A DNA stretch of 14,298 bases from an uncultured Elusimicrobium sp. (GCA_902787065.1 CADAFA010000027.1:11775-26072); one strand, 5' to 3'; positions 7,556 to 13,130 are shown, counted from the stretch's first letter. Made by a program: numbers and translations. Notes: generated from the sequence alone by a model not told the origin.

Positions 7556-8329
7556 TTACTCCACAACTTGTTCTTCTTCTGAAGTTAAGGTCACTATATC
7601 GGATTTAATTTCAGGTAAGGCAGGTGTTTTAAACCATTGTATTATGGTAGGTAACATATATTTGTTTAGCATAGCAGTACCTTTCAAATTATAAGCAGTT
7701 TGGAAAGTTACGTTGCCTTGCCCAGAGTGTAAAAATGCGGCATTTCTGATAAAACTTGCTTCCATAAATTGTTTTCTGTCTTCACTTGAAACGCCTATAA
7801 ATACCGGCCCTTTATAATTTTTTATACCGCTTAAAGTTACTACATCACGTTGTTTTAAAGAGGGCGTTAACATTAAAATTCCGGCGATATTAGAATATTT
7901 TTCTAAACTTTTCCCTGCAACATTTGCACCAAGCCCTGTTCCTAAAAGATAGATATTATTTTCACTGAAATCTTTACCGATTAAATATTTAATTGCACTA
8001 TAAACATCTTCGGGCATTTTGTTAAATTCATTTTTTTGGCCGGTCTTTTCAAACTCTTCATATTTACCTTTATTGGTGCTAAAACCATGCCCTCTTAAAT
8101 CTATGGAGAGGTAGCAAAAATTTTCACTTTGTAATTTTTCGGTAAGGGTAGCAAATTCCGCACGGCTCTTTTCCAAGTCGTGCAATAAAATAACGCATCT
8201 TTCACTTTCACCTCTGTAAAAAGTACCCGCAACAGCCCAACCGTCATTGGTACTCAAAGTAATATTATTTTGAGCCCAAACAGTTGTAATAGTTAAGCAA
8301 GACAGAATAAGTAGAAAGACTTTGCGCAT
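7556..8329 (-). CDS. Exported alpha/beta-hydrolase-fold protein with a degenerate active site
   Basis: A 257-residue protein with a signal peptide: MRK, a hydrophobic core and a likely cleavage after VWA (19), so it is probably periplasmic. Residues 24-235 follow the alpha/beta-hydrolase order: strand VILLHDL (46-52), the DLRGHGFS turn (77-84), the nucleophile-elbow position LLGTGLGANVAG (128-139), strand PVFIGVSSED (175-184) and a late LKGT (215-218). At the elbow, where G-x-S-x-G is expected, the sequence is G-T-G-L-G, so the nucleophilic Ser is Gly132. The position that usually holds the catalytic His (HGT) reads KGT. It may be a non-enzymatic binding protein. It starts on the last base of the ndk stop (TAATG) and is followed four bases later by murQ, so it is part of the recycling operon. 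Its substrate is unknown. Confidence 0.75.
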   Translation of the reverse strand: MRKVFLLILSCLTITTVWAQNNITLSTNDGWAVAGTFYRGESERCVILLHDLEKSRAEFATLTEKLQSENFCYLSIDLRGHGFSTNKGKYEEFEKTGQKNEFNKMPEDVYSAIKYLIGKDFSENNIYLLGTGLGANVAGKSLEKYSNIAGILMLTPSLKQRDVVTLSGIKNYKGPVFIGVSSEDRKQFMEASFIRNAAFLHSGQGNVTFQTAYNLKGTAMLNKYMLPTIIQWFKTPALPEIKSDIVTLTSEEEQVVE

Positions 8330-8737
8330 TAGGCAATAATCTCCTCAGGTTTAAACCAAAGGGCGATTTCGCGCTTAGCATCTTCCGGTGTGCCGGAGGC
8401 ATGAACACAGTTAAACATTGTTTCGCCTTTAGTATAACCGAAAGCACCGCGGATAGTATCTGGTGCAGCATTTTCCATCTTCGCCTTCATAGACAAAAGC
8501 ATAAATACGGTGGTCTTTAATGCCATTATAATCACCGCGCATAAAATTAATTACATCTTGTAAAAACGGTTTTCCTGCAAGGTTAGAATAATGTTCGCGG
8601 GCCAGTTCTTCCGTCATAATTCTTACTTTTGCAGCTTTCATATCAAGGCCTAAATGCTCAATACGGTCAAGAATAATGCCTGTTAAGCGTTTGCTTATGG
8701 CATCGGGTTTGATTAAGATTAAAGTTCTTTCTTTCAT
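8329..8737 (-). pseudogene. ndk: Nucleoside diphosphate kinase, broken by an internal deletion with frameshift
   Basis: NDK balances nucleoside triphosphate pools by phosphate transfer through an active-site His. The first part, from ATG at 8737, reads MKERTLILIKPDAISKRLTG and continues in frame through YAFVYEGED; it then shifts frame near 8471-8477 and the second part resumes as NAAPDTIRGAFG, NCVHAS (active-site His) and AKREIALWFKPEE to the stop at 8329. In intact enzymes about 15 residues lie between GED/GEN and this point (AVxxxRxxxGATNP); here only four bases remain, so roughly 41 bp are missing, which also explains the frame change. The lost piece holds an Arg and a Thr that bind the nucleotide phosphates. 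Without frame repair translation would stop at 8429 after 102 codons. No ribosome binding site is present; see the promoter entry. An assembly error is possible but would have to be a 41-bp gap. Confidence 0.85.
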
Positions 8738-8743
8738 ACCTAA

Positions 8744-8752
8744 ATTATACCA
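8744..8752 (-). promoter_or_regulatory. Extended -10 promoter of the ndk-to-nagZ operon, predicted leaderless
   Basis: On the minus strand TGGTATAAT (8752-8744) is followed by exactly six bases (TTAGGT) and then the ndk ATG at 8737. With normal spacing transcription starts on the A of the ATG. No consensus -35 is seen, as is usual for TGn-extended promoters. Confidence 0.65.
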
Positions 8753-8757
8753 TTTAA

Positions 8758-8766
8758 TGCTATAAT
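8758..8766 (+). promoter_or_regulatory. Extended -10 promoter of the lpxB operon, predicted leaderless
   Basis: TGCTATAAT is followed by exactly six bases (TTATAT) and then the lpxB ATG at 8773, the mirror image of the ndk promoter eleven base pairs away. No ribosome binding site can fit between them. The sequence expected at the -35 position is ACCTAA, not a match. Confidence 0.65.
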
Positions 8767-8772
8767 TTATAT

Positions 8773-9909
8773 ATGGCAAACGAAAAAAGAATATTGGTTG
8801 TAGCCGGTGATATTTCCGGCGATGTCCATGCATCAAATTTAATAAAAGCTTTAAAGGAACTCGCGCCGGAAATCAAAATTGATACTATCGGCGGCCTTCG
8901 CATGAAAGCGCTTAGTGATAATTATTTGTACGACCTTATCACCAAAGGTGCAGCCGGTTTTGACGCCGTAATTAAAAAATTTCCAACATGGCTTAACCTT
9001 TATAAACTTGTCAAAAATTATTTAAAAGAAACAAAACCTTCAGCGGTAATTACCGTCGATTTTTACGGTTTTAACCATCAAATTTTAAAACTTGCAAAAG
9101 CGGAAAATATTCCCGCTTACTATTATGTTTGCCCGCAAGTTTGGGCCTCAAGGCGTTACCGCGCGAAAGAAATTGTCCGTCTTACAAGAAAGCAATTTGT
9201 CATTTTCCCGTTTGAAGCGGATATTTATGAAGAATACGGCGGCAACCCCGTATTTTTCGGTAATCCGCTTTTAGATACAGTTCCAGAACCGCTTGAAGTG
9301 TCTTATAAAAAAGGCAAAGATGTGGATTGGAAATTCGGTTTAATGGTTGGCAGCCGCCCGGCGGAAATTGAAAAGCATAGTAAAATATTTTTTGATGTTT
9401 TTAAAGAAATTAAAAAAGTTTACAAAAACGCAAAATGCTTTATGTTTGCAGTGCCCGAAGTTACCGATGAAAAACTTTATCAATTAACCGGTGCAAGCAA
9501 AGAAGAAATGCAAATTGTGCGTGAAAAAGATTTTAAAATCAGGCGCACTATGGATTTTGTTTTAACCTGTTCCGGCACCGCAACTTTGGAAAATGCTTTG
9601 CTGGGTTTACCGATGAGTGTTGTTTACAAAACATCTTTCATAACTTATGCGATAGTGCGCGCAATAATCAAAGTGCGTTTTATATCTTTAGTAAATATTT
9701 TAAGCAATAAAGAAGTAGTACGTGAATTTATACAACAAGACGTTAACCCCGAAGCAATTTCAAAAGAAATTCTTTGCATTTTAGGCGATGAAAGCAAATA
9801 TTTAAATATGCGTAAAACCATGCTTGAACTTAGGAACAAACTTGGCGCACCTCCTGTTGCAAAACAATCTGCTCAAGTTATTTTAGAGGATTTATGCAAG
9901 ACCAATTAA
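8773..9909 (+). CDS. lpxB: Lipid-A-disaccharide synthase
   Basis: Joins UDP-2,3-diacylglucosamine and lipid X to form the lipid A disaccharide at the inner face of the inner membrane; it shows that the organism makes lipid A. The 378-residue length is normal for glycosyltransferase family 19. Motifs: VVAGDISGDVHASNL (9-23, family GExSGDxxGA), VDFYGFN (95-101), YYVCPQVWASRRYRAK (117-132), FPFE (145-148), FFGNPLLD (161-168, usually GHPLxD), VGSRPAEI (192-199) and CSGTATLENALLGLP (266-280), the UDP-binding SGTATLE. The ATG is preceded by a -10 box instead of a ribosome binding site, so the start is read as leaderless; no other Met with a better context precedes the GDISGD motif. The last 16 bases overlap the RelA/SpoT gene. 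Confidence 0.95.
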   Translation: MANEKRILVVAGDISGDVHASNLIKALKELAPEIKIDTIGGLRMKALSDNYLYDLITKGAAGFDAVIKKFPTWLNLYKLVKNYLKETKPSAVITVDFYGFNHQILKLAKAENIPAYYYVCPQVWASRRYRAKEIVRLTRKQFVIFPFEADIYEEYGGNPVFFGNPLLDTVPEPLEVSYKKGKDVDWKFGLMVGSRPAEIEKHSKIFFDVFKEIKKVYKNAKCFMFAVPEVTDEKLYQLTGASKEEMQIVREKDFKIRRTMDFVLTCSGTATLENALLGLPMSVVYKTSFITYAIVRAIIKVRFISLVNILSNKEVVREFIQQDVNPEAISKEILCILGDESKYLNMRKTMLELRNKLGAPPVAKQSAQVILEDLCKTN

Positions 9910-11333
9910 AGCAAATTATTGACGGCTTTAAACAATATAGTACGCAAGATACCGCTATTATCGAAAAGGCCTATAAGTTTGCGGAAGAAGCCCACAAAGA
10001 ACAAAAGCGTTTGACGGGTGAACCGTTTTTTATCCATTGTTGCGAAGTGGCAAAAATTTTGCTTGAACATAAACTTGATGCAGATACTATCGCTGCCGCG
10101 CTTTTACATGATACTGTTGAAGATACCCCTACAACCGTAAAAGATATTGAAACAAATTTTAATAAAACAATTGCTTTAATGGTAGAAGGCTTAACGAAAA
10201 TTGACAAACTTGAAAGCACTTCAATAGACGAAGAAACCGTTGAAAATTGGCGCAAGATGTTAATATCTGTATCCCATGATATCAGGATTATTTTAATCAA
10301 ACTTGCCGACCGTACACATAATATGAAGACGCTTGACGCACTCCCAAAACAAAGGCAAATTGAAAAAGCACAGGAAACAATTTCTTTGTACGCCCCTTTA
10401 GCCCAACGTCTTGGAATATTTACTTTAAAAAATGAACTTGAAGATTTATCTTTTAAATATTTGCATCCTGCGGAATATGAGGAAATTGTAAAAGGTGTTG
10501 CGGCGCGTTCTGAAAATTTAAATAAAAAACTTGAATCTTTTAAAACAGCTTTGGACGGTGTTCTAAATAAAGAACAAATTCCGCACCGCTTGCTTGCGCG
10601 TGTAAAAAATTACTATTCAATTTACCGTAAAATGCAAAGCCACGATATACCGTTTTCGTCGATACAAGATTTGCTCGGTGTCAGAATTATTACCGAAACA
10701 AAACTTGATTGTTACCGCGCTTTAGGTGCTTTGCACGCAAACTTTAAACCGCTTGCCGGCACCTTTACAGATTATATTGCAATGCCCAAAATGAATATGT
10801 ATCAAAGCATACATACTACTATTATATATGAAGGCTCGCTTATTGAAGTTCAAATCAGAACGGAAGAAATGCACCGCACTTGCGAATATGGTATCGCGGC
10901 GCATTGGCGGTACAAACTCGGCTCAAAAGAAGACCCAAATTTAGATGAAAAATTAAATTGGATACGCCAATGGATTGAATGGCAGCGCGACTTAACTGCA
11001 CCGCGTGAATTTATTGAAAGTTTCCAAACAGATATTAATTTAAAACAGGTTTTTGTTTTCACTCCGCAAGGCGAAGTTAAAGTCTTACCCGAACATGCCA
11101 CACCTTTAGATTTCGCTTATCTAGTCCACTCCGAAATCGGTGAGCATTACAGTGGCGCTTTAGTTAATGGTAAAATGGTAAAAATGACTTATGAATTAAA
11201 AAGCGGCGATATTTGCGAAATTCAAACCCGCAAAAATGCCGAACCTACACGCCAATGGCTTGAGGCGGCAAAAATGGCACGCACACGTTCAAAAATCAAA
11301 AGGACTTTACGTGCAAAAGGTATTGAAATATGA
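9894..11333 (+). CDS. rel: Short RelA/SpoT homologue, (p)ppGpp synthetase/hydrolase lacking the C-terminal helical and ACT domains
   Basis: Makes and degrades the alarmone (p)ppGpp. The HD hydrolase domain (about 25-180) keeps His48, His72-Asp73, Glu76-Asp77 and the LADRTHNMKTL motif (137-147). The synthetase domain (about 225-340) keeps ARVKNYYSIYRKM (235-247), DLLGVRII (259-266), DYIAMPKMNMYQSIHT (293-308) and EVQIRTEEMH (318-327). A TGS domain follows (about 384-446, VFVFTPQGEVKVLP). The protein ends at 479, whereas typical Rel, RelA and SpoT have about 700-750 residues with helical, zinc-finger and ACT domains. The motif before DYIA, normally RxKD in bifunctional enzymes or ExDD in RelA, is TFTD (290-293). 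AGAGGA lies just before the ATG, inside the end of lpxB. The stop overlaps the next start by four bases. Confidence 0.93.
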   Translation: MQDQLKQIIDGFKQYSTQDTAIIEKAYKFAEEAHKEQKRLTGEPFFIHCCEVAKILLEHKLDADTIAAALLHDTVEDTPTTVKDIETNFNKTIALMVEGLTKIDKLESTSIDEETVENWRKMLISVSHDIRIILIKLADRTHNMKTLDALPKQRQIEKAQETISLYAPLAQRLGIFTLKNELEDLSFKYLHPAEYEEIVKGVAARSENLNKKLESFKTALDGVLNKEQIPHRLLARVKNYYSIYRKMQSHDIPFSSIQDLLGVRIITETKLDCYRALGALHANFKPLAGTFTDYIAMPKMNMYQSIHTTIIYEGSLIEVQIRTEEMHRTCEYGIAAHWRYKLGSKEDPNLDEKLNWIRQWIEWQRDLTAPREFIESFQTDINLKQVFVFTPQGEVKVLPEHATPLDFAYLVHSEIGEHYSGALVNGKMVKMTYELKSGDICEIQTRKNAEPTRQWLEAAKMARTRSKIKRTLRAKGIEI

Positions 11334-11635
11334 TTTGTTGGAAATGTAAAAGCGATATTGGCGAATTTGATAATTACTGCAAATATTGCGGTGCAGGCCA
11401 AGGCAAACATATACCTTTATATTATAAGCATATCGGCATTATTTTACTTTTCTTTATACTCGGGCCTTTAAATTTATATTTTGTTTGGCGTTCGCCCGCT
11501 TTAAAACGCCCGGCGAAAATTATTTATACTTTTATTTTCCTTGCCTTAACAGGCTGGTTTTGTTACAAGACTTATTTATTGTTTCTACAAGCGCAGAGTA
11601 TGTTGGGTTCTTTCCCGACAAATTTGATGTTTTAA
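11330..11635 (+). CDS. Small zinc-ribbon membrane protein
   Basis: A 101-residue protein of unknown function. Residues 3-20 hold two CxxC pairs (CWKC at 3-6 and CKYC at 17-20), a zinc-ribbon of the type often placed before membrane segments. Two hydrophobic stretches, about 35-53 and 63-86, are likely transmembrane helices joined by a short basic loop (RSPALKRPAK), so the ribbon and this loop probably cannot both be in the same compartment unless the helices form a hairpin, in which case ribbon and C-terminus share a side. Its ATG overlaps the rel stop (ATGA), showing translational coupling and membership of the lpxB-rel operon. A link to alarmone signalling is only suggested by position. Confidence 0.75.
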   Translation: MICWKCKSDIGEFDNYCKYCGAGQGKHIPLYYKHIGIILLFFILGPLNLYFVWRSPALKRPAKIIYTFIFLALTGWFCYKTYLLFLQAQSMLGSFPTNLMF

Positions 11636-11670
11636 GTAAATTAGGAAATTTGCAATTATTATTCTTCATT

Positions 11671-11738
11671 GCCCTCACCCGTCGTGGACGGGCGGAGGGT
11701 GGCAAGCAAAAACTTGTTTTTTGCTTGACGGATGGGGG
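11671..11738. repeat. Short interspersed palindromic repeat, copy 2
   Basis: Shares GCCCTCA (11671-11677), an identical GGGCGGAGGGTG (11690-11701) and GACGGATGGGGG (11727-11738; one change) with the copy at 4094-4138. The fillers differ: CCCGTCGTGGAC with its own CCGTC/GACGG hairpin, then a CAAGCAAAAA/TTTTTGCTTG stem of 10 bp (11703-11727). The left end CCCTCACCCGTC is also an imperfect inverted copy of the right end. It follows the zinc-ribbon gene by 35 bases and may act as its terminator, though no U run follows. Confidence 0.6.
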
Positions 11739-11766
11739 ATAAGGTTACCTTTTATTTACTAAAAAA

Positions 11767-11775
11767 TGCTATACT
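11767..11775 (+). promoter_or_regulatory. Extended -10 promoter for the structured RNA and/or the TPR-like gene
   Basis: TGCTATACT is a TGn-extended -10. It predicts transcription start near 11782. No -35 consensus is seen at the matching distance (11747-11752 is ACCTTT-like AT-rich sequence). Confidence 0.55.
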
Positions 11776-11781
11776 AAGTTA

Positions 11782-12020
11782 AGAGGTTATCTATTAATGT
11801 AGGGCTAAAACCCCTAATAGAACTTAAATCTGTTTTCGGAGATCTTGTTTAACAAGATTGCCCTTGTTTAAGGTGTATTCAAATCCTAAAACAGTTCGTA
11901 AGAGACACGCATAAATTTGGCTGATCCCCTTATTTATGTGTGTCGAGAGTTCACCTTTTAGGTGAACCACGGCTGTTGTCTTTAAGGCATTGAATACACT
12001 TAAATGCAATAGCCGTTTTT
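11782..12020 (+). ncRNA. Highly structured RNA, candidate 6S RNA or attenuator leader
   Basis: No protein reading frame is convincing here, yet several long pairings are seen. (1) TTAAGGTGTATTCAA (11868-11882) pairs with TTGAATACACTTAA (11990-12003): 14 bp with one bulged G. (2) GACACGCATAAAT (11904-11916) pairs with ATTTATGTGTGTC (11932-11944): 13 bp, 15-nt loop. (3) GTTCACCT/AGGTGAAC (11949-11967): 8 bp. (4) ATCTTG/CAAGAT near 11842-11858. (5) A 3' terminator stem at 11969-12016. Pairing 1 with inner ACAG/CTGT pairs makes a long bulged rod closed over hairpins 2 and 3, an outline like 6S RNA; GTTCGTAAG and GGCTGATCCCC recall GUUCGCAAG and GGCCAGUCCCC of E. coli 6S in the same order. The terminator 32 bases before the TPR-like gene equally allows a regulatory leader. 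The family assignment is tentative. Confidence 0.5.
11969..12020 (+). terminator. Intrinsic terminator at the 3' end of the structured RNA
   Basis: ACGGCTGTTG (11969-11978) pairs with CAATAGCCGT (12007-12016) over 10 bp with one G-T wobble; CATT/AATG can pair further in. A run of five T (12016-12020) follows. The loop contains the 3' strand of the long-range stem of the RNA, so the two folds compete. Confidence 0.6.
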
Positions 12021-12052
12021 AATTGGCTGAATTTAAATAATGAGGTAAACTT

Positions 12053-12466
12053 ATGATAAAAGATATTAAACAACTAATAAAAGAATTTGATGAATTGATA
12101 AAAAAATATCCCACTGTAAAAGAGTTTTATTTAGTCCGTGCAGAGTTATATGGGAAGGTAAAAAAATATAAAAAAGCCTCTGAAGATTATAAAAGAATCC
12201 GTAACTGTTATATTCTTAATGATATTATTAGTATATGTGAGAGATATAATTTAATTGAAGAAGTAGAAGTAATATATACAAAAGCAATAAATAAAGATAA
12301 AAATAACCCTGAAAACTATATGAAAAGAGCCTCTTTTTATGCTCTTACAAATAAGAAGAAAAAGGCACTGTCTGATTGTAAAACTGTTTTAAAACTTCAC
12401 CCCAAGAATAAAATTATTATAGAAATGGCAGAAATGTTAATTAAAAAATTAAGCAAAACAAAATAA
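12053..12466 (+). CDS. Small TPR-like repeat protein
   Basis: A 137-residue, very lysine-rich soluble protein without signal peptide or membrane segments. Two stretches resemble tetratricopeptide repeats: YLVRAELYGKVKKYKKASED (about 26-45) and YMKRASFYALTNKKKKALSD (about 89-108) followed by CKTVLKLHPKN; between them, residues 55-80 form a third, weaker helical pair. Such repeats bind other proteins; no partner can be named. GAGG seven bases before the ATG is a good ribosome binding site. The gene is visibly more AT-rich than lpxB or lysS, with many AAA, ATA and TTA codons, which may mean transfer or weak codon selection. It is flanked by a structured leader with a terminator upstream and its own terminator downstream, so it is a single-gene unit. 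Confidence 0.75.
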   Translation: MIKDIKQLIKEFDELIKKYPTVKEFYLVRAELYGKVKKYKKASEDYKRIRNCYILNDIISICERYNLIEEVEVIYTKAINKDKNNPENYMKRASFYALTNKKKKALSDCKTVLKLHPKNKIIIEMAEMLIKKLSKTK

Positions 12467-12473
12467 AGCCAAA

Positions 12474-12500
12474 CCGAGTACTAAAACTCGGCAAGTATTT
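12474..12500 (+). terminator. Terminator after the TPR-like gene
   Basis: CCGAGT (12474-12479) and ACTCGG (12486-12491) form a six-base-pair stem with an ACTAAA loop, seven bases after the stop codon. A T-rich stretch (GTATTTTTG) begins five bases later, so it is a modest intrinsic terminator. Confidence 0.5.
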
Positions 12501-12506
12501 TTGAGA

Positions 12507-12597
12507 AAATTTTAGTTTTTTCCGCGACGAAGAGTACCAAGAAGAACGTGGAGCGAAGCGACATCTCGGTACTTTAGGAGCGGAAAAACTAAAATTT
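12507..12597. repeat. 91-bp inverted repeat with 18/19-base arms
   Basis: AAATTTTAGTTTTTTCCGC (12507-12525) and its inverted copy at 12580-12597 differ by one A. Inside, AGTACC (12533-12538) pairs with GGTACT (12568-12573), so the whole unit can fold into one interrupted hairpin with a GC-richer tip containing GGAGCGAAGCGAC. It encodes nothing recognisable and may be a miniature mobile or structural repeat; other copies would have to be sought elsewhere in the genome. Confidence 0.6.
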
Positions 12598-12652
12598 ACC
12601 AAAAAGACTTAGGCGGCAAAGAATAAAAGTTGCAGACTTCATATTTACCCCC

Positions 12653-12681
12653 TTGACAAACTAAAAAAATTGTAGTATACT
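12653..12681 (+). promoter_or_regulatory. rRNA operon promoter P1
   Basis: Perfect TTGACA (12653-12658), 17-bp spacer, TATACT (12676-12681). It is the most distant of six, about 800 bp before the 16S gene. Confidence 0.75.
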
Positions 12682-12760
12682 TTATATATCGCAAGTACAA
12701 AAGTACCTCTGCAGAGCAGTAAAAGTTCAGCCCTTTTTTAAAAGGAATAAAAAAAGGGGG

Positions 12761-12789
12761 TTGACATTTCGCTCTTTTTATGTTATAAT
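12761..12789 (+). promoter_or_regulatory. rRNA operon promoter P2
   Basis: Perfect TTGACA (12761-12766), 17-bp spacer, perfect TATAAT (12784-12789) with TGT directly before it. It lies on the first copy of a 132-bp duplicated unit. Confidence 0.8.
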
Positions 12790-12824
12790 ATATAGGTAGC
12801 GAGTTTAAGACCTTGAAACAGTAA

Positions 12825-12852
12825 TTGACAAACTTAAATCATCTGCTAAAAT
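12825..12852 (+). promoter_or_regulatory. rRNA operon promoter P3
   Basis: Perfect TTGACA (12825-12830), 16-bp spacer, TAAAAT (12847-12852) with TGC directly before it. Confidence 0.7.
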
Positions 12853-12892
12853 ATAGATAAAGCAACTTTTCGGCGTTGCATCAGCATAGCGC

Positions 12893-12921
12893 TTGACAAC
12901 CCCCTAAATAATTGCTAAAAT
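12893..12921 (+). promoter_or_regulatory. rRNA operon promoter P4
   Basis: Perfect TTGACA (12893-12898), 17-bp spacer, TAAAAT (12916-12921) with TGC directly before it. It is the duplicate of P2. Confidence 0.75.
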
Positions 12922-12956
12922 ATTTAAAAGCAAATTTAAGACCTTGAAACAAAATA

Positions 12957-12985
12957 TTGACAAGCTTAAAAATAAATGCTATAAT
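12957..12985 (+). promoter_or_regulatory. rRNA operon promoter P5
   Basis: Perfect TTGACA (12957-12962), 17-bp spacer, perfect TATAAT (12980-12985) with TGC directly before it. It is the duplicate of P3. Confidence 0.8.
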
Positions 12986-13071
12986 ATAAGTAACAAAAAT
13001 AAATTTGATCTTTTTAGTTTTTTAGTTTTTAACAGATTTTAAAGCAGGTCATGCTAGTTTAAAAATCAGTA

Positions 13072-13096
13072 CCCTAAGCAAAAGTTTAGGGATTTT
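13072..13096 (+). terminator. Terminator-like hairpin in the rRNA leader between P5 and P6
   Basis: CCCTAA (13072-13077) and TTAGGG (13086-13091) form a six-base-pair stem with an 8-nt loop followed by ATTTT. If active, it would reduce transcripts from P1-P5 but not from P6. The U tract is short, so activity is uncertain. Confidence 0.35.
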
Positions 13097-13130
13097 AAAA
13101 GTCAAGTTTTCGACGGTAAAAAAGAAATAC

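Larger units (their letters stand above)
12798..12992 (+). repeat. Tandem duplication, period 132 bp, carrying promoter pairs P2+P3 and P4+P5
   Basis: AGCGAGTTTAAGACCTTGAA (from 12798) recurs as AGCAAATTTAAGACCTTGAA (from 12929), each followed by TTGACA and a TGC-extended -10. TTGACA of P2 and P4, and of P3 and P5, are each exactly 132 bp apart. The copies have diverged in the spacers but keep the promoter elements. Coordinates cover the best-matching core; the duplicated unit starts earlier, near P2. Confidence 0.7.

Noticed and set aside
7552..7566. TTG start for MurQ five codons upstream
   Set aside because: It would overlap the hydrolase stop and lacks a ribosome binding site, whereas the ATG at 7551 has GGAG seven bases upstream and puts the catalytic glutamates at the usual numbers.
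8265..8471. Leftward frame of 68 codons overlapping the end of ndk and the start of the hydrolase gene
   Set aside because: It reads the ndk C-terminal region in the wrong frame and overlaps the well-supported hydrolase start.
8429..8535. Programmed ribosomal frameshift as the explanation for split ndk
   Set aside because: There is no good slippery heptamer with a downstream structure, and a frameshift would not restore the roughly 15 missing residues.
8429..8836. Longer leftward reading frame beginning 33 codons upstream of the ndk start
   Set aside because: The extra residues lie antisense to the start of lpxB, resemble nothing and precede the conserved MKERTLILIKPDA start; they are open by chance.
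11485..11742. Rightward 85-codon frame overlapping the zinc-ribbon gene and repeat copy 2
   Set aside because: Its first half is the wrong frame of the membrane protein and its end is a translation of the repeat.
11824..12009. Leftward 61-codon frame opposite the structured RNA
   Set aside because: The region is dominated by RNA pairings, the frame has no ribosome binding site and the openness follows from the palindromes.
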